Shown one piece after another: positions 23,023 to 35,600 of a DNA stretch of 64,000 nucleotides; position 1 is the first letter of the stretch; every line of letters starts with the position of its first letter. This stretch comes from Argopecten irradians. Taxonomy: Eukaryota; Mollusca; Bivalvia; Pectinida; Pectinidae. Under the pieces are notes generated by a model. That model made no database searches. It was not told the origin of the DNA and saw only the letters and a program-made list of their open reading frames with translations. Location of the stretch: positions 46,861,086 through 46,925,085 of the forward strand of contig NC_091135.1 of the NCBI RefSeq assembly GCF_041381155.1, given 5' to 3'. The position numbers and the translations under genes were made by a program.

Positions 23023-23033
23023 TTTATTTTATT
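23023..23033 (-). terminator. Possible NCDN polyadenylation signals
   Basis: Two overlapping minus-strand AATAAA hexamers (plus-strand TTTATT at 23023-23028 and 23028-23033) lie about 1 kb beyond the NCDN stop codon. They are within 40 bp of the distal ZFAT signal. The intervening 23040-24021 has no coding exon and fits a 3' UTR. If both signals are used, the two convergent transcripts nearly touch or overlap. Confidence 0.35.
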
Positions 23034-24021
23034 TAAGTATTAAATGATTAAAACTGACCTTAATTTTTAACATGAAATAGGGGTTTTGTAAATTTGTACT
23101 GTTGAACCATGTAATTTTTGGGTTAGCAGAACTGTGGTAAAACTTGTGAGGTAATTCAAGTGTTCAAGTGAAAACATTTCAAATTCTAAGATTGCATTTT
23201 TTTTTGTGGGGACAAAAAACGAAGACAAACAAAGTAAAACTTAACATTTTAATGACGTGACATGAAACAAGACTGTGAAATCCTCATCTACCAGGCATGC
23301 CTCTCCTGGTTTAGTGAGTAAAAGTTCTCCTCAGTTAGGGTACAGCAACGTCACCAAATAGAACACACATTGATGTTTCACCATTTCAATTCAGTAAACT
23401 TTGTAGTTCTGTGTGCTTGTATGTTCTGTAAACAACAAATTGATTACAAATCTTGAAGATATTTATAAAAACTCAAAATTAAGGAATAAATTAATCAACT
23501 GAATTGATAACTAACAAAACCAAGTTTAGCTGATTATACAACACTATAGTTTGATAGCTCAATGTCAATTTACCTGACTGCTGATCATAGTGTTTTAGTG
23601 CTCAGGTTGACATCAAGCATCAGCCTTCGACTTTCATTTCGAATACAACTTGTACACTTTCACACCTAGGTCCGCCTTTGGCTCGCAACTCTTGTGTATG
23701 AGTGGGGTAATTTAGAGTAGTGTCAAACTCTGTCATTCGAATGCTTTACTCTGGAGTCCATATGGTGACTTAAGTTTATGGTTTGTCTGGTTCGTTTTTG
23801 AATTAATAACAGACTTGGTGATTTCATATTGCTTTCAGACAAGCCTTGACAAAGCCCCTATAGACCTGTTCTAAATGTTAACCTGAGAGTTGCGAGTTGA
23901 AAGCAGCCTTTGTGTACTTAATATACTGCATATTGATTTTTTTCTGAAGTTTCATAGAGAGACTGTGTACACATAGTATTAGTCATCGAAACAACACACA
24001 TGAAATATACAATATCTCTAC

Positions 24022-27000
24022 TTACATTGAGATGTTCTGGTATCCGGTAGACTTGGCCACCTCCCGTACTTTGGGGCTGGTTTTGACTGCCACAGTGATC
24101 AGGTTTAGTATGCTGTGTTGAACACTGTCTGGGACACTCTTACCTTAAAGCCAACAGTATTAAATCATTGTTAACTGGCTTGTTTGTTATCCCATACAAA
24201 GACCTCGTGTTTTATGGGTACTACCAACATTAAAATTTTAATTTCTAATGGGTACCACCAATATTAAAATTTTAATTTCTAATTTCATTTATGTAATTGG
24301 CAATCCTAACAAAACTAAAATCAACAACATGCAGAGAACAAAATTGACGCTTTTCAAAAAGATTTACTGGAATACTCCCTATGTAGATAAGTTTTTACAA
24401 GGTTTTTAGTAAGCAGTTATTGCTACCTGCAATAATCATAGATATTATTTGATGCTGTGTCTACTAAATGAACGATGAAGAAAGTAAACCGTTACATTGA
24501 GGATTGGATACAGATGTTCTTTGGATACAGAAAGTAATAGGAAAAAGTATATTAACTTCATTAATTTGATAACAAAACTCTTATACATCAGACATTTTGG
24601 TAACTAATTAGTGCAGTGGTCTAGGGTTACATACCAGACATTTTAGTCAGTAGTTTGTTCCAGACAGGTAACATCAGACATTTTGGTAAGTAATTAGTGC
24701 AGTAGTCTAGTGTTACATACCAGACATTTTAGTCAGTAGTTTGTTCCAGACAGGTAACATCAGACATTTTGGTAAGTAATTAGTGCAGTAGTCTAGTGTT
24801 ACATACCAGACATTTTAGTCAGTAGTTTGTTCCAGACAGGTAACATCAGACATTTTGGTAACTAATTAGTGCAGTAGTCTAGTGTTACATACCAGACATT
24901 TTAGTCAGTAGTTTGTTCCAGACAGGTAACATCAGACATTTTGGTAACTAATTAGTGCAGTAGTCTAGTGTTACATACCAGACATTTTAGTCAGTAGTTT
25001 GTTCCAGACAGGTAACATCAGACATTTTGGTAACTAATTAGTGCAGTAGTCTAGTGTTACATACCAGACATTTTAGTCAGTAGTTTGTTCCAGACAGGTA
25101 ACATCAGACATTTTGGTAACTAATTAGTGCAGTAGTCTAGTGTTACATACCAGACATTTTAGTCAGTAGTTTGTTCCAGTGAGGTAGAACTCCTGTAGAC
25201 AGCAGTGTATGGGACAGGACTGGATACAGAGGGATACACTCACAGATGGCTGGAAAGTTAAAAGTCTCGTGTCACACAATCTCAAAAATCATCTAGAATA
25301 TTAAACAATACATTCTCAATTCTCCTAAGGCTGATAGTTGATATTTCAATCTTTCAATTTTCACACAAGCGAAAAAAACAAGCAGGAAGTATAAGCCAGC
25401 ATACCCTCTCTCTCTGTATCTGCTGACATGATTTGAAAGTGAACAAAGTACATTCAAGGCTTTGCGTGAGAAAACACTTGGAACAGTCTCCCATCATATG
25501 TTGTTCACTCTAGGACAGTTAAACAATTTGAATATGCACTTGATTCACATTGGAAAAATCAGCCACAAAAGTATCTATACACTGGAAAATAAATCCGTAA
25601 ATTTCTAAGAGGTGACTATTACAGGATTATAAAAAATCCTGTACATGTTTACATGTATGTTGTCAGAATAAATCTATGTATGTATGATAAGCCAAAAATA
25701 AATGAGTTTCTGGCTCCCCACTAGCCTTGAAGAGTGAGATGCCAGAGTTCAGACACATCCTCCCAGACAGGTGTGTACATATTACTGGATCCACACACTT
25801 ACATTGGAGGGTGAGATTCCAGAGTTCAGACACATCCTCCCAGACAGGTGTGTACATATTACTGAATCCACACACTTACATTGGAGAGTGAGATTCCAGA
25901 GTTCAGACATGTCCTACCAGACTGGTGTGTACATATTACCGATTCCACACACTTACATTGGAGAGTGAGATTCCAGAGTTCAGACATGTCCTACCAGACT
26001 GGTGTGTACATATTACCGATTCCACACACTTACCTACTTACCTTGGAGAGTGAGATTCCAGAGTTCAGACACATCCTCCCAGACAGGTGTGTACATATTA
26101 CTGAATCCACACACTTACCTTAGAGAGTGAGATTCCAGAGTTCAGACACATCCTCCCAGACAGGTGTGTACATACCACTGAATCCACACACTTACCTTGG
26201 AGAGTGAGATTCCAGAGTTCAGACACATCCTCCCAGACAGGTGTGTACATACCACTGAATCCACACACTTACCTTGGAGAGTGAGATTCCAGAGTTCAGA
26301 CACATCCTCCCAGACAGGTGTGTACATACCACTGATTCCACACACTTACCTTGGAGAGTGAGATTCCAGAGTTCAGACACATCCTCCCAGACAGGTGTGT
26401 ACATATTACCGATTCCACACACTTACCTTGGAGAGTGAGATTCCAGAGTTCAGACACATCCTCCCAGACAGGTGTGTACATATTGCTGATTCCACACACT
26501 TACCTTGGAGAGTGAGATTCCAGAGTTCAGACACATCCTCCCATACAGGTGTGTACATATTACCGATTCCACACACTTACCTTGGAGAGTGAGATTCCAG
26601 AGTTCAGACATGTCCTACCAGACTGGTGTGTACATATTACCGATTCCACACACTTACATTGGAGAGTGAGATTCCAGAGTTCAGACACATCCTCCCAGAC
26701 AGGTGTGTACATATCACTGATTCCACACACTTACCTTGGAGAGTGAGATTCCAGAGTTCAGACACATCCTCCCAGACAGGTGTGTACATACCACTGAATC
26801 CACACACTTACCTTGGAGAGTGAGATTCCAGAGTTCAGACACATCCTCCCAGACAGGTGTGTACATATCACTGAATCCACACACTTACCTTGGAGAGTGA
26901 GATTCCAGAGTTCAGACACATCCTCCCAGACAGGTGTGTACATATTGCTGATTCCACACACTTACCTTGGAGAGTGAGATTCCAGAGTTCAGACACATCC

Positions 27001-29647
27001 TCCCAGACAGGTGTGTACATATTACTGATTCCACACACTTACCTTGGAGAGTGAGATGCCAGAGTTCAGACACATCCTCCCATACAGGTGTGTACATATT
27101 ACTGATTCCACACACTTACCTTGGAGAGTGAGATTCCAGAGTTCAGACACATCCTCCCAGACAGGTGTGTACGTATCACTGAATCCACACACTTATCTTG
27201 GAGAGTGAGATTCCAGAGTTCAGACACATCCTCCCATACAGGTGTGTACATACCACTGAATCCACACACTTACCTTGGAGAGTGAGATTCCAGAGTTCAG
27301 ACACATCCTCCCAGACAGGTGTGTACATATCACTGAATCCACACACTTATCTTGGAGAGTGAGATTCCAGAGTTCAGACACATCCTCCCAGACAGGTGTG
27401 TACATACCACTGAATCCACACACTTATCTTGGAGAGTGAGATTCCAGAGTTCAGACACATCCTCCCAGACAGGTGTGTACATACCACTGAATCCACACAC
27501 TTACCTTGGAGAGTGAGATTCCAGAGTTCAGACACATCCTCCCAGACAGGTGTGTACATATCACTGAATCCACACACTTATCTTGGAGAGTGAGATTCCA
27601 GAGTTCAGACACATCCTCCCAGACAGGTGTGTACATACCACTGAATCCACACACTTACCTTGGAGAGTGAGATTCCAGAGTTCAGACACATCCTCCCAGA
27701 CAGGTGTGTACATATCACTGAATCCACACACTTATCTTGGAGAGTGAGATTCCAGAGTTCAGACACATCCTCCCAGACAGGTGTGTACATATCACTGAAT
27801 CCACACACTTATCTTGGAGAGTGAGATTCCAGAGTTCAGACACATCCTCCCAGACAGGTGTGTACATACCACTGAATCCACACACTTACCTTGGAGAGTG
27901 AGATTCCAGAGTTCAGACACACATCCTCCCAGACAGGTGTGTACATATCACTGAATCCACACACTTATCTTGGAGAGTGAGATTCCAGAGTTCAGACACA
28001 TCCTCCCAGACAGGTGTGTACATACCACTGAATCCACACACTTACCTTGGAGAGTGAGATTCCAGAGTTCAGACACATCCTCCCAGACAGGGTGTGTACA
28101 TATTACCGATTCCACACACTTACCTTGGAGAGTGAGATTCCAGAGTTCAGACACATCCTCCCATACAGGTGTGTACATATTACCGATTCCACACACTTAC
28201 CTTGGAGAGTGAGATTCCAGAGTTCAGACACATCCTCCCAGACAGGTGTGTACATATCACTGAATCCACACACTTATCTTGGAGAGTGAGATTCCAGAGT
28301 TCAGACACATCCTCCCATACAGGTGTGTACATACCACTGAATCCACACACTTACCTTGGAGAGTGAGATTCCAGAGTTCAGACACATCCTCCCAGACAGG
28401 TGTGTACATATCACTGAATCCACACACTTATCTTGGAGAGTGAGATTCCAGAGTTCAGACACATCCTCCCAGACAGGTGTGTACATACCACTGAATCCAC
28501 ACACTTACCTTGGAGAGTGAGATTCCAGAGTTCAGACACATCCTCCCAGACAGGTGTGTACATATTGCTGATTCCACACACTTACCTTGGAGAGTGAGAT
28601 TCCAGAGTTCAGACACATCCTCCCAGACAGGTGTGTACATATTACTGATTCCACACACTTACCTTGGAGAGTGAGATGCCAGAGTTCAGACACATCCTCC
28701 CAGACAGGTGTATACATATTGCTGATTTCCACAATTTCCTTCTGCTTGTGAGACTTGCAAGTGAATGGACCCTTCACAAACGACATCACTACTGTGAAAA
28801 ACTTTGATTTCTTGTCGCAAAGCACTACAACAAAAGGTAAAAGCTTTTAATTCTTTTCACCTTCTTTGTTATTCCCTTTTCAGAGAGAATATAACACTAG
28901 AAATCCTCTTCTACAAAGTTAAATTCTCAAACATGAAATATGTCTCTACTTTATTACATATTACCTTATATTAGGTACTATTTCATGAGCAATTCATCAA
29001 GAAAATACTTAATTCTTGAGGCAAATCCATCCAATAGACATAAAACAAAGACACTACTGCATGCAAATGTGTACAGCATAATACCTAAATATCATTTCAA
29101 TTTCTACTATCACTTCTCCTTTGTTTATTATGATTTGACTTGGGGTATTGGAAATGTAAGCGCACAATATATGGTAAGTATTAATTGTGATTACTACTCA
29201 AACATAATACATCAGGAGTCTAATCGGTAGAGATTACAATATACAAGAGAAAGTATACATACCCCTGGAGGTTTTGTACTGTCTTAGTAGCAGGAACATT
29301 CCCAGGGTGACAAGGTTACACCAAGCTATTAGATAGTCCTCTTGGTTATCTAAAAGTGATCAAAATGTCACAAGTATTAATAACAGCTAACCAAACACAA
29401 ATTAAATGTTCTATACAATTATTTGTGAAACATTTGAATTTGTGTTAAAAATTTTCTTTTGAAATTATAAAGTGGTTAACATTACAGGGTATAACTATAC
29501 TTACAGAGAAGTGGGACAGCATCCACGACTTCCTGACACAGAGTGTGCATGTCTTTATCCTCACTGATCAGATCTTTCTCCAGTACCACTAGGTTCATCA
29601 GAGCTCCACACACTACCAGCAAACTTCCCTGAAAGAGAATCAATGGT

Positions 29648-29678
<31 letters not shown>

Positions 29679-32600
29679 CCGGTAATCTATCTAAATTCTA
29701 CCCTACTATCTCTATATATTCATGCATTCAATGTATATAAAGCCTTCACTGTAATAATAAATCCATATGATTTTTATGAAACGGAGCCTTTATTTGGAAA
29801 ATATGGTTCTAAATTGTATAAAAGATTAGGTATGAAATAGAAATCAAACAGGCTTTTTCTTAAGTTTACATTAAATTTCAAATAACAAATCATAAGAAAT
29901 CTACATGACAAACCCACTTATTGTATAATTACTAATATTCAGGGAGTTTTAATATCGCTGAATATGCTGATTCAACTGAATTTGCAAAATAGTTCAAAAA
30001 TAATCCCCAGCGAATAATTAAGCAAAATTGAACAATTAATGGTGAATCATGAACCAAATATGAGGTTGCAGTGACAAGTTCAATTAAGCTTTGACAAGCT
30101 TTTTCTTTAATTATATTGAAATAAAGGTCAAATGATATTTGACTTCTCCGTTGCCATAGCACTACTTACCTTTGCCTCTTTGCAGTCCTTTCCCTCCAAG
30201 ACTGAATTGAGACATAATTTAAAGTAGTCCACCAGCAGTGTCTGTGTGTGGTGGGTAAGCAGTATCTGCCGGGACTCGTCCTCTGCCAGGAAGTGACAGA
30301 ATGCTGGTAACAGGAAGCGTAGTAAGTCAATATTGTTACAATTTAGGCCACTTTGGAAGTTACCTCCATGCACACTACTGTCAGTTAGATCTACCCCACT
30401 GTCTGTCTCACAATCACCACACACCTCTGTACTAAACGACACTGACTTTGGTTTGGGGGAAGACTTTTCTGTCATATTGTTGTTCATTTCCTTCTGTTTT
30501 TTATCATTTGGCACTTTATCTCCTGAATTTGTCTCTGTCTTTCCAAGGCTTGACACATGTCCTCTCTCACTTGATTTTGAACTCTTGTCACATTTAATAT
30601 TACACTGTCCCATAGAAGTTGAAATAGAATCCTCAGCAGGTGCACTGCTTTGATTGACCTCTGACCCTGTGCTGATCAATGAGGATGAACTGTCCTGAGC
30701 AGACACTGGACCAACAGTGTGTTTTGGTTCTGAACGTTTCTGTGACTTGTTAACAGAATCCTGGTGTTGTTCAGAAGCTTCTGATGATGTTTTGTGAGTA
30801 CTGACTTTTGCCCTATTTCTGGATCGCATTTGTTGTTTACTACAAGATAAAAAAAATAACTGTTTTCCTTTAATATCATTTGAAATACAATCAGATTATT
30901 ACATGCTCATTGACACAACATGTCTTTGTGCCAATTTAGGTAAAACCCAGGTTTCTTTTCTGACAATTTTTTGGGTGTGTATTTATGCCTGTTATTTCTT
31001 ACAAAATATCAGAGATAATTTATCATTCAATGAAAAATCAGTTTTGAACAGGATTATATTTTTTATCTAATTTGTACTTCCTTCAGTTACTTTAAAAATT
31101 GTCACAATAGATGTAAACGCCCTTACGACACTTTGAGGAGGAAAGGCAGCAGGGCGTATGTGTATTCCTTGAGGGCTGAGGTCTCCTCCGACATCCAGAC
31201 ACCAAGGATTCGTACTGTGGCAATCACTACCGGCTCAGAGCATTTCTACAAGTTCAGGATCATATTACATATACATGCATCACAGTGAACAACATATTAT
31301 CACTATCAATGATCATAGTTAGATAGACTGTAATAAACATCACATCCTTATAGTTAACAATAGATATTTAACAACTTATATTATACATGTATGCATAGCA
31401 AAATGTCCGATAACCACACACTTATGGTATTTCAGAATTATTCAATAAAAGTTTACCCATGAAATACTGTTGAATGTCTGTAAACAAATTATACACAACC
31501 TTTAAGTCTTTAAATTATATCAAATTCTTTTAAGCAAATTCCTGTTTTTGTGAAACACAAATTCTTGTTTTGGAACATGCAAAGGAAAAGAATTTATTAA
31601 GAAATGCAAAAGAATCCAAATTTGGAAACATAATTGTTTATTTCATTTATTGACATTGTAATAAAAATTTAAAAGAATATTTTCGGAGAAGCTAGATTTT
31701 ATCCCTTGATGTATTTTGTTAACATCAAATGTTGTAACATACTGATAGTGCAAACATGCTTATTTTCATCGCAACTAATTTCAAGCATCTAATATGTCCC
31801 AGAAATTCAAAGTGATTTAATATTGCAAGTTCTGATTTTTAAGAATCACTTTTTTTTTAATTTGCATTCATTTATCTACGAAAATTTTCATGATTTAACT
31901 CTGAAATCAAATCACACACACAGAAGTAAGCTGGGCTACAGTAAAATAAGGGTTGGATACCGTTAAGAACAAGCAACTTTGTGGAATTTATATCCCCACT
32001 TTTGTTAATCAAAGGCCCATAAGTCTGCCAAGTAGGGTCCCATGAAAATGCCAATTAAAATTGGCCAAGGGGCCAAGACATTTAATTATGTTACCAAGTT
32101 TCAAGAAAATTCGCGAGTTATTGAACAAAAACAGACAAAAATGAAGTTTTTCGTTTATCAAAGGGCCATAACTCAGGAAAATAGGGTCCAATCAGAGTCC
32201 TGATTGAATTTGGCCAAGGCCCAGTGACATTTAACCATCATATCAACTTTTGAGAAAATCCGGTAATATTTGCAAAAGCATCAAACGGAAACATTCGAAA
32301 AGGCTGTATTTCGCTAATCAAAGGGCCATAACTATACCAAATAGGGTCGAATGATAGTGCCGAGCTAAAATCACTAAGATTCGTGGCAGTTATTGCATGG
32401 AAACCAAGCATTTTAGACAGAGACAGAAGGATGGACAGATCGACCCAAATTAATACCCCCAATTTCTATGAAAGCGGGGATAACAATATGGTACAAAACC
32501 ATTCTGTATCAATGACACAATACCAGTATTTGAAATACACTGGTTGTTTATCAAACTACATAAATTTCATTTTTCTTTAATGTTGTAATTTATATAAGAA

Positions 32601-35600
32601 AATACCCAAGTTGATATTTAACAATATATTTTTCATTATTAAACAGAACTGCAAGACGTTTGAAGATCACTGTAAGTGTAAACTCTTACACACACTGCCT
32701 GTCTCCTTCATTAAGTCACTTTTCACATGTGGATTTCCTTAGGAAATCATGTGTTTAAATTTTTTTCAAGGAGCGATAAAGAAATTGGTACTTTTTAAAA
32801 CGGGTATGTACTGATATCTTTTCAAAGGAGTAACATTACTATATTGGTATCAAGTAACGGTATCCAACCCTAAGTAAAACAAAGATCAAATTGAGAACAT
32901 ACTTATATCAAAGACAACTCAAACTTCACTTTTCAAAAACTGAAAATTTCAATGAAAACATTTTTATCATAATCAGATTTAAGGCACTTATATCCACTCA
33001 AACCTTAGCTGGAACTGTCAACATACTTGTAAATTGTCCTCCTCAGATACTTCCCTGAGAAACCCAAGGATAGCGTTGACGGAGCCAACCATGGCGTGGT
33101 GAAGTTGTGAGACCTGCTTCTCATCCAGCTTGAGGGATGGTGACGTGGTCATGTAGTAAATAATGTTCTCCATCAGTAGGTAACAACTACACAGCACATC
33201 AGCTCTCTCTACAACCTGTCAGAAAAAAAGAGTATTCGAACAATAAATTGATCAACAAGTACTATGAACCCGGAATTATTGATGCATAATATCAAAATGT
33301 CAATGCCCTCACACGTTTAGGTTGAGTTTTCCATCTGTTTAGACATATGATAGCTGAAAATTTTGTGATGAGTCTCGATTAAATTAAATCTTATATTACA
33401 AATATAACTGAGATAATGATTGGTGGCAAAGAAGTTGCTATGTCTGACATCGGCAACCTTTCTCTCATCCTCTAAAATACCTACAAAACAAACTTTATGG
33501 TACACACCTGCTCGAAAGGGAAATTTTCCAGAATCATCCTGATTTCTATACAGCTGAGGTGTGTGATGACCAGGAGGAGTTGACAGTCGAGTGTTAGCGG
33601 TGGGAGGACTGTACTCACTCCTAGACGGTCGATCAACACAGCAGCCAGACACAGGGTGGGATTCCTCTGCTCCTCACCTAGATCACAAACAGATGTGTAC
33701 TGATGGTAATGTTCTGTCAGAGTTAATCATTTCAAACATAACTAATTGTATGAGTTATTAGCCATCATCCCATATCAAGGCAATTATAGAATTGTCATGG
33801 CAGTGGTAATGGAGGCACTTCTATTAAATTTTAAATCTATACCGACATATCATAACCCATTTGATTCAACACACCCATGTGAAATACTATTAACCACTTT
33901 GTTTTCACTTAATTTTTGGATAATTCCATGCGATAGTTTATTCTCAAACTCAAATATTTTGCAAACAATTATAATTAATTTTTCTTTGTTTTCATACCAA
34001 ATCTGGCTTTCTGATTGGTCAATATTTTTTTTGCATACCACTATGAAAAAAAAATCCGAGAATGGCGCGAAACCCCGACGTTTTCGTGACGTCACAATAG
34101 AGACATTGACGTTGCGTATTGATTCGGAAAAAAGAATCCCTTGAAAAACCACTATAATGTTACATTTAAACATACTTCATTTTATCAAATAGAGTATAAA
34201 ATTAATTATAAGTATTGATGTCACTATTTTTTAATTTTATCGGGTTATGAAAAAAAAATTGTTTGCAAACTTTTGTGAGAATCCGCTACGCGGATTCACA
34301 CAGTTTGCAAACAATTTTTTTTTTCATACCCGATAAAATTAAAAAATAGTGACATCAATGCTTAAGTAATGTATAAATGCCATTAAATAGTATATGTGCA
34401 TGCAAATTGGTCAGAAAGAATCTTTGATTGTGAATTTATGAATTCCCAAATATATTGAAAATAATGAAGAGGTAAAATTCAGAACATAATTGGAATAGGA
34501 ACACCATTTACAATATCAATACCCCACAATTATTAATAATAAGACTGCAATATAAGTAAGTAATTGAGTTTACCTAGCCTACTGGTAAATATTTCCCTCA
34601 TTGTTTTCACCAAGACAGGCTGCCAAGTACTCTTCTTACATTCTTCAACCTACAACAAATAAAAGTTAATAATCTTTATCATGAGTATATTTTAGTTGTT
34701 TCTTATGTACTTATGACAAACAATGACAATCATAAGTATGTATGCAAAGTTTGATGTCATTCACATTCACTTATGTAATTTGGTAGCTGGATTTAGATAC
34801 AATATGATAGGAAAATTGACTTTGGAAATACTTGTCTCTCTATTTCATCAATTTGAGAAGTAGAACAAATGTGATTCCTACTTTGCCCTAAAAGGGTGAA
34901 AATGATATTCTTTTCTTGACAGTAATAAAATCCTATTCAAGTGAAATTTTTGATAATAAAAAGATTGATTTTATGCTTATACCAGTATGTTTTAAGCTTA
35001 CCATTTCATCTGGAATACTTTGAAGCATTTGCTGTAGGAAGCCACACAATTCAAATTTATTGTCATCCTATAAAAATGGAATGATACTTATTAATTGCAC
35101 AGCAAAATAATTTCTTAAGAAACATGCAACTTCACATTTTCTTCATTCTTTTCCAAAGCATTAATTTCAATATGCATAATTCATTTGATTTGATAAACAT
35201 TTATTGCAAAACAAAGTGCATCATTTACTGTTACAACTCTTATTTCAGTGTACTACAGTAAAAGAATTTTCGTATGACAGGACAGCAGTCTATGAGTAGC
35301 CAAACCAATTCATACATTACAGTGCTTTTTCTAGGGGCTCTTAGGGGCTGATAATGGGCCATATTCCCAATGGAAATTCATATTTATGCCAAATTCACAA
35401 AAATTATAGATCACTCCTGGAAATACCCTTCCCAATTTGCCAATTTTCCCCCCAAAGTAAAGTAAAAAGGCCCCTTTCCAGTTAAGTGAAAAAAGCCAAG
35501 TGTTGTATTTTGTATGATCAGACCATCTATCTTTTTTTTAACATAATTTTATATTCCTTCATACTTTACAAAGTAACCCTCAAATTACCTGAAATTTGTT

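Noticed and set aside
25663-28504. Many ~67-residue frames (MCG..NMYTPVWEDV type) and resemblance to a CRISPR-like regular array
   Set aside because: The unit is a head-to-tail 77-bp repeat with no unique spacers, and it is explained by the NCDN exon 15 end. Eukaryotic context also excludes CRISPR.
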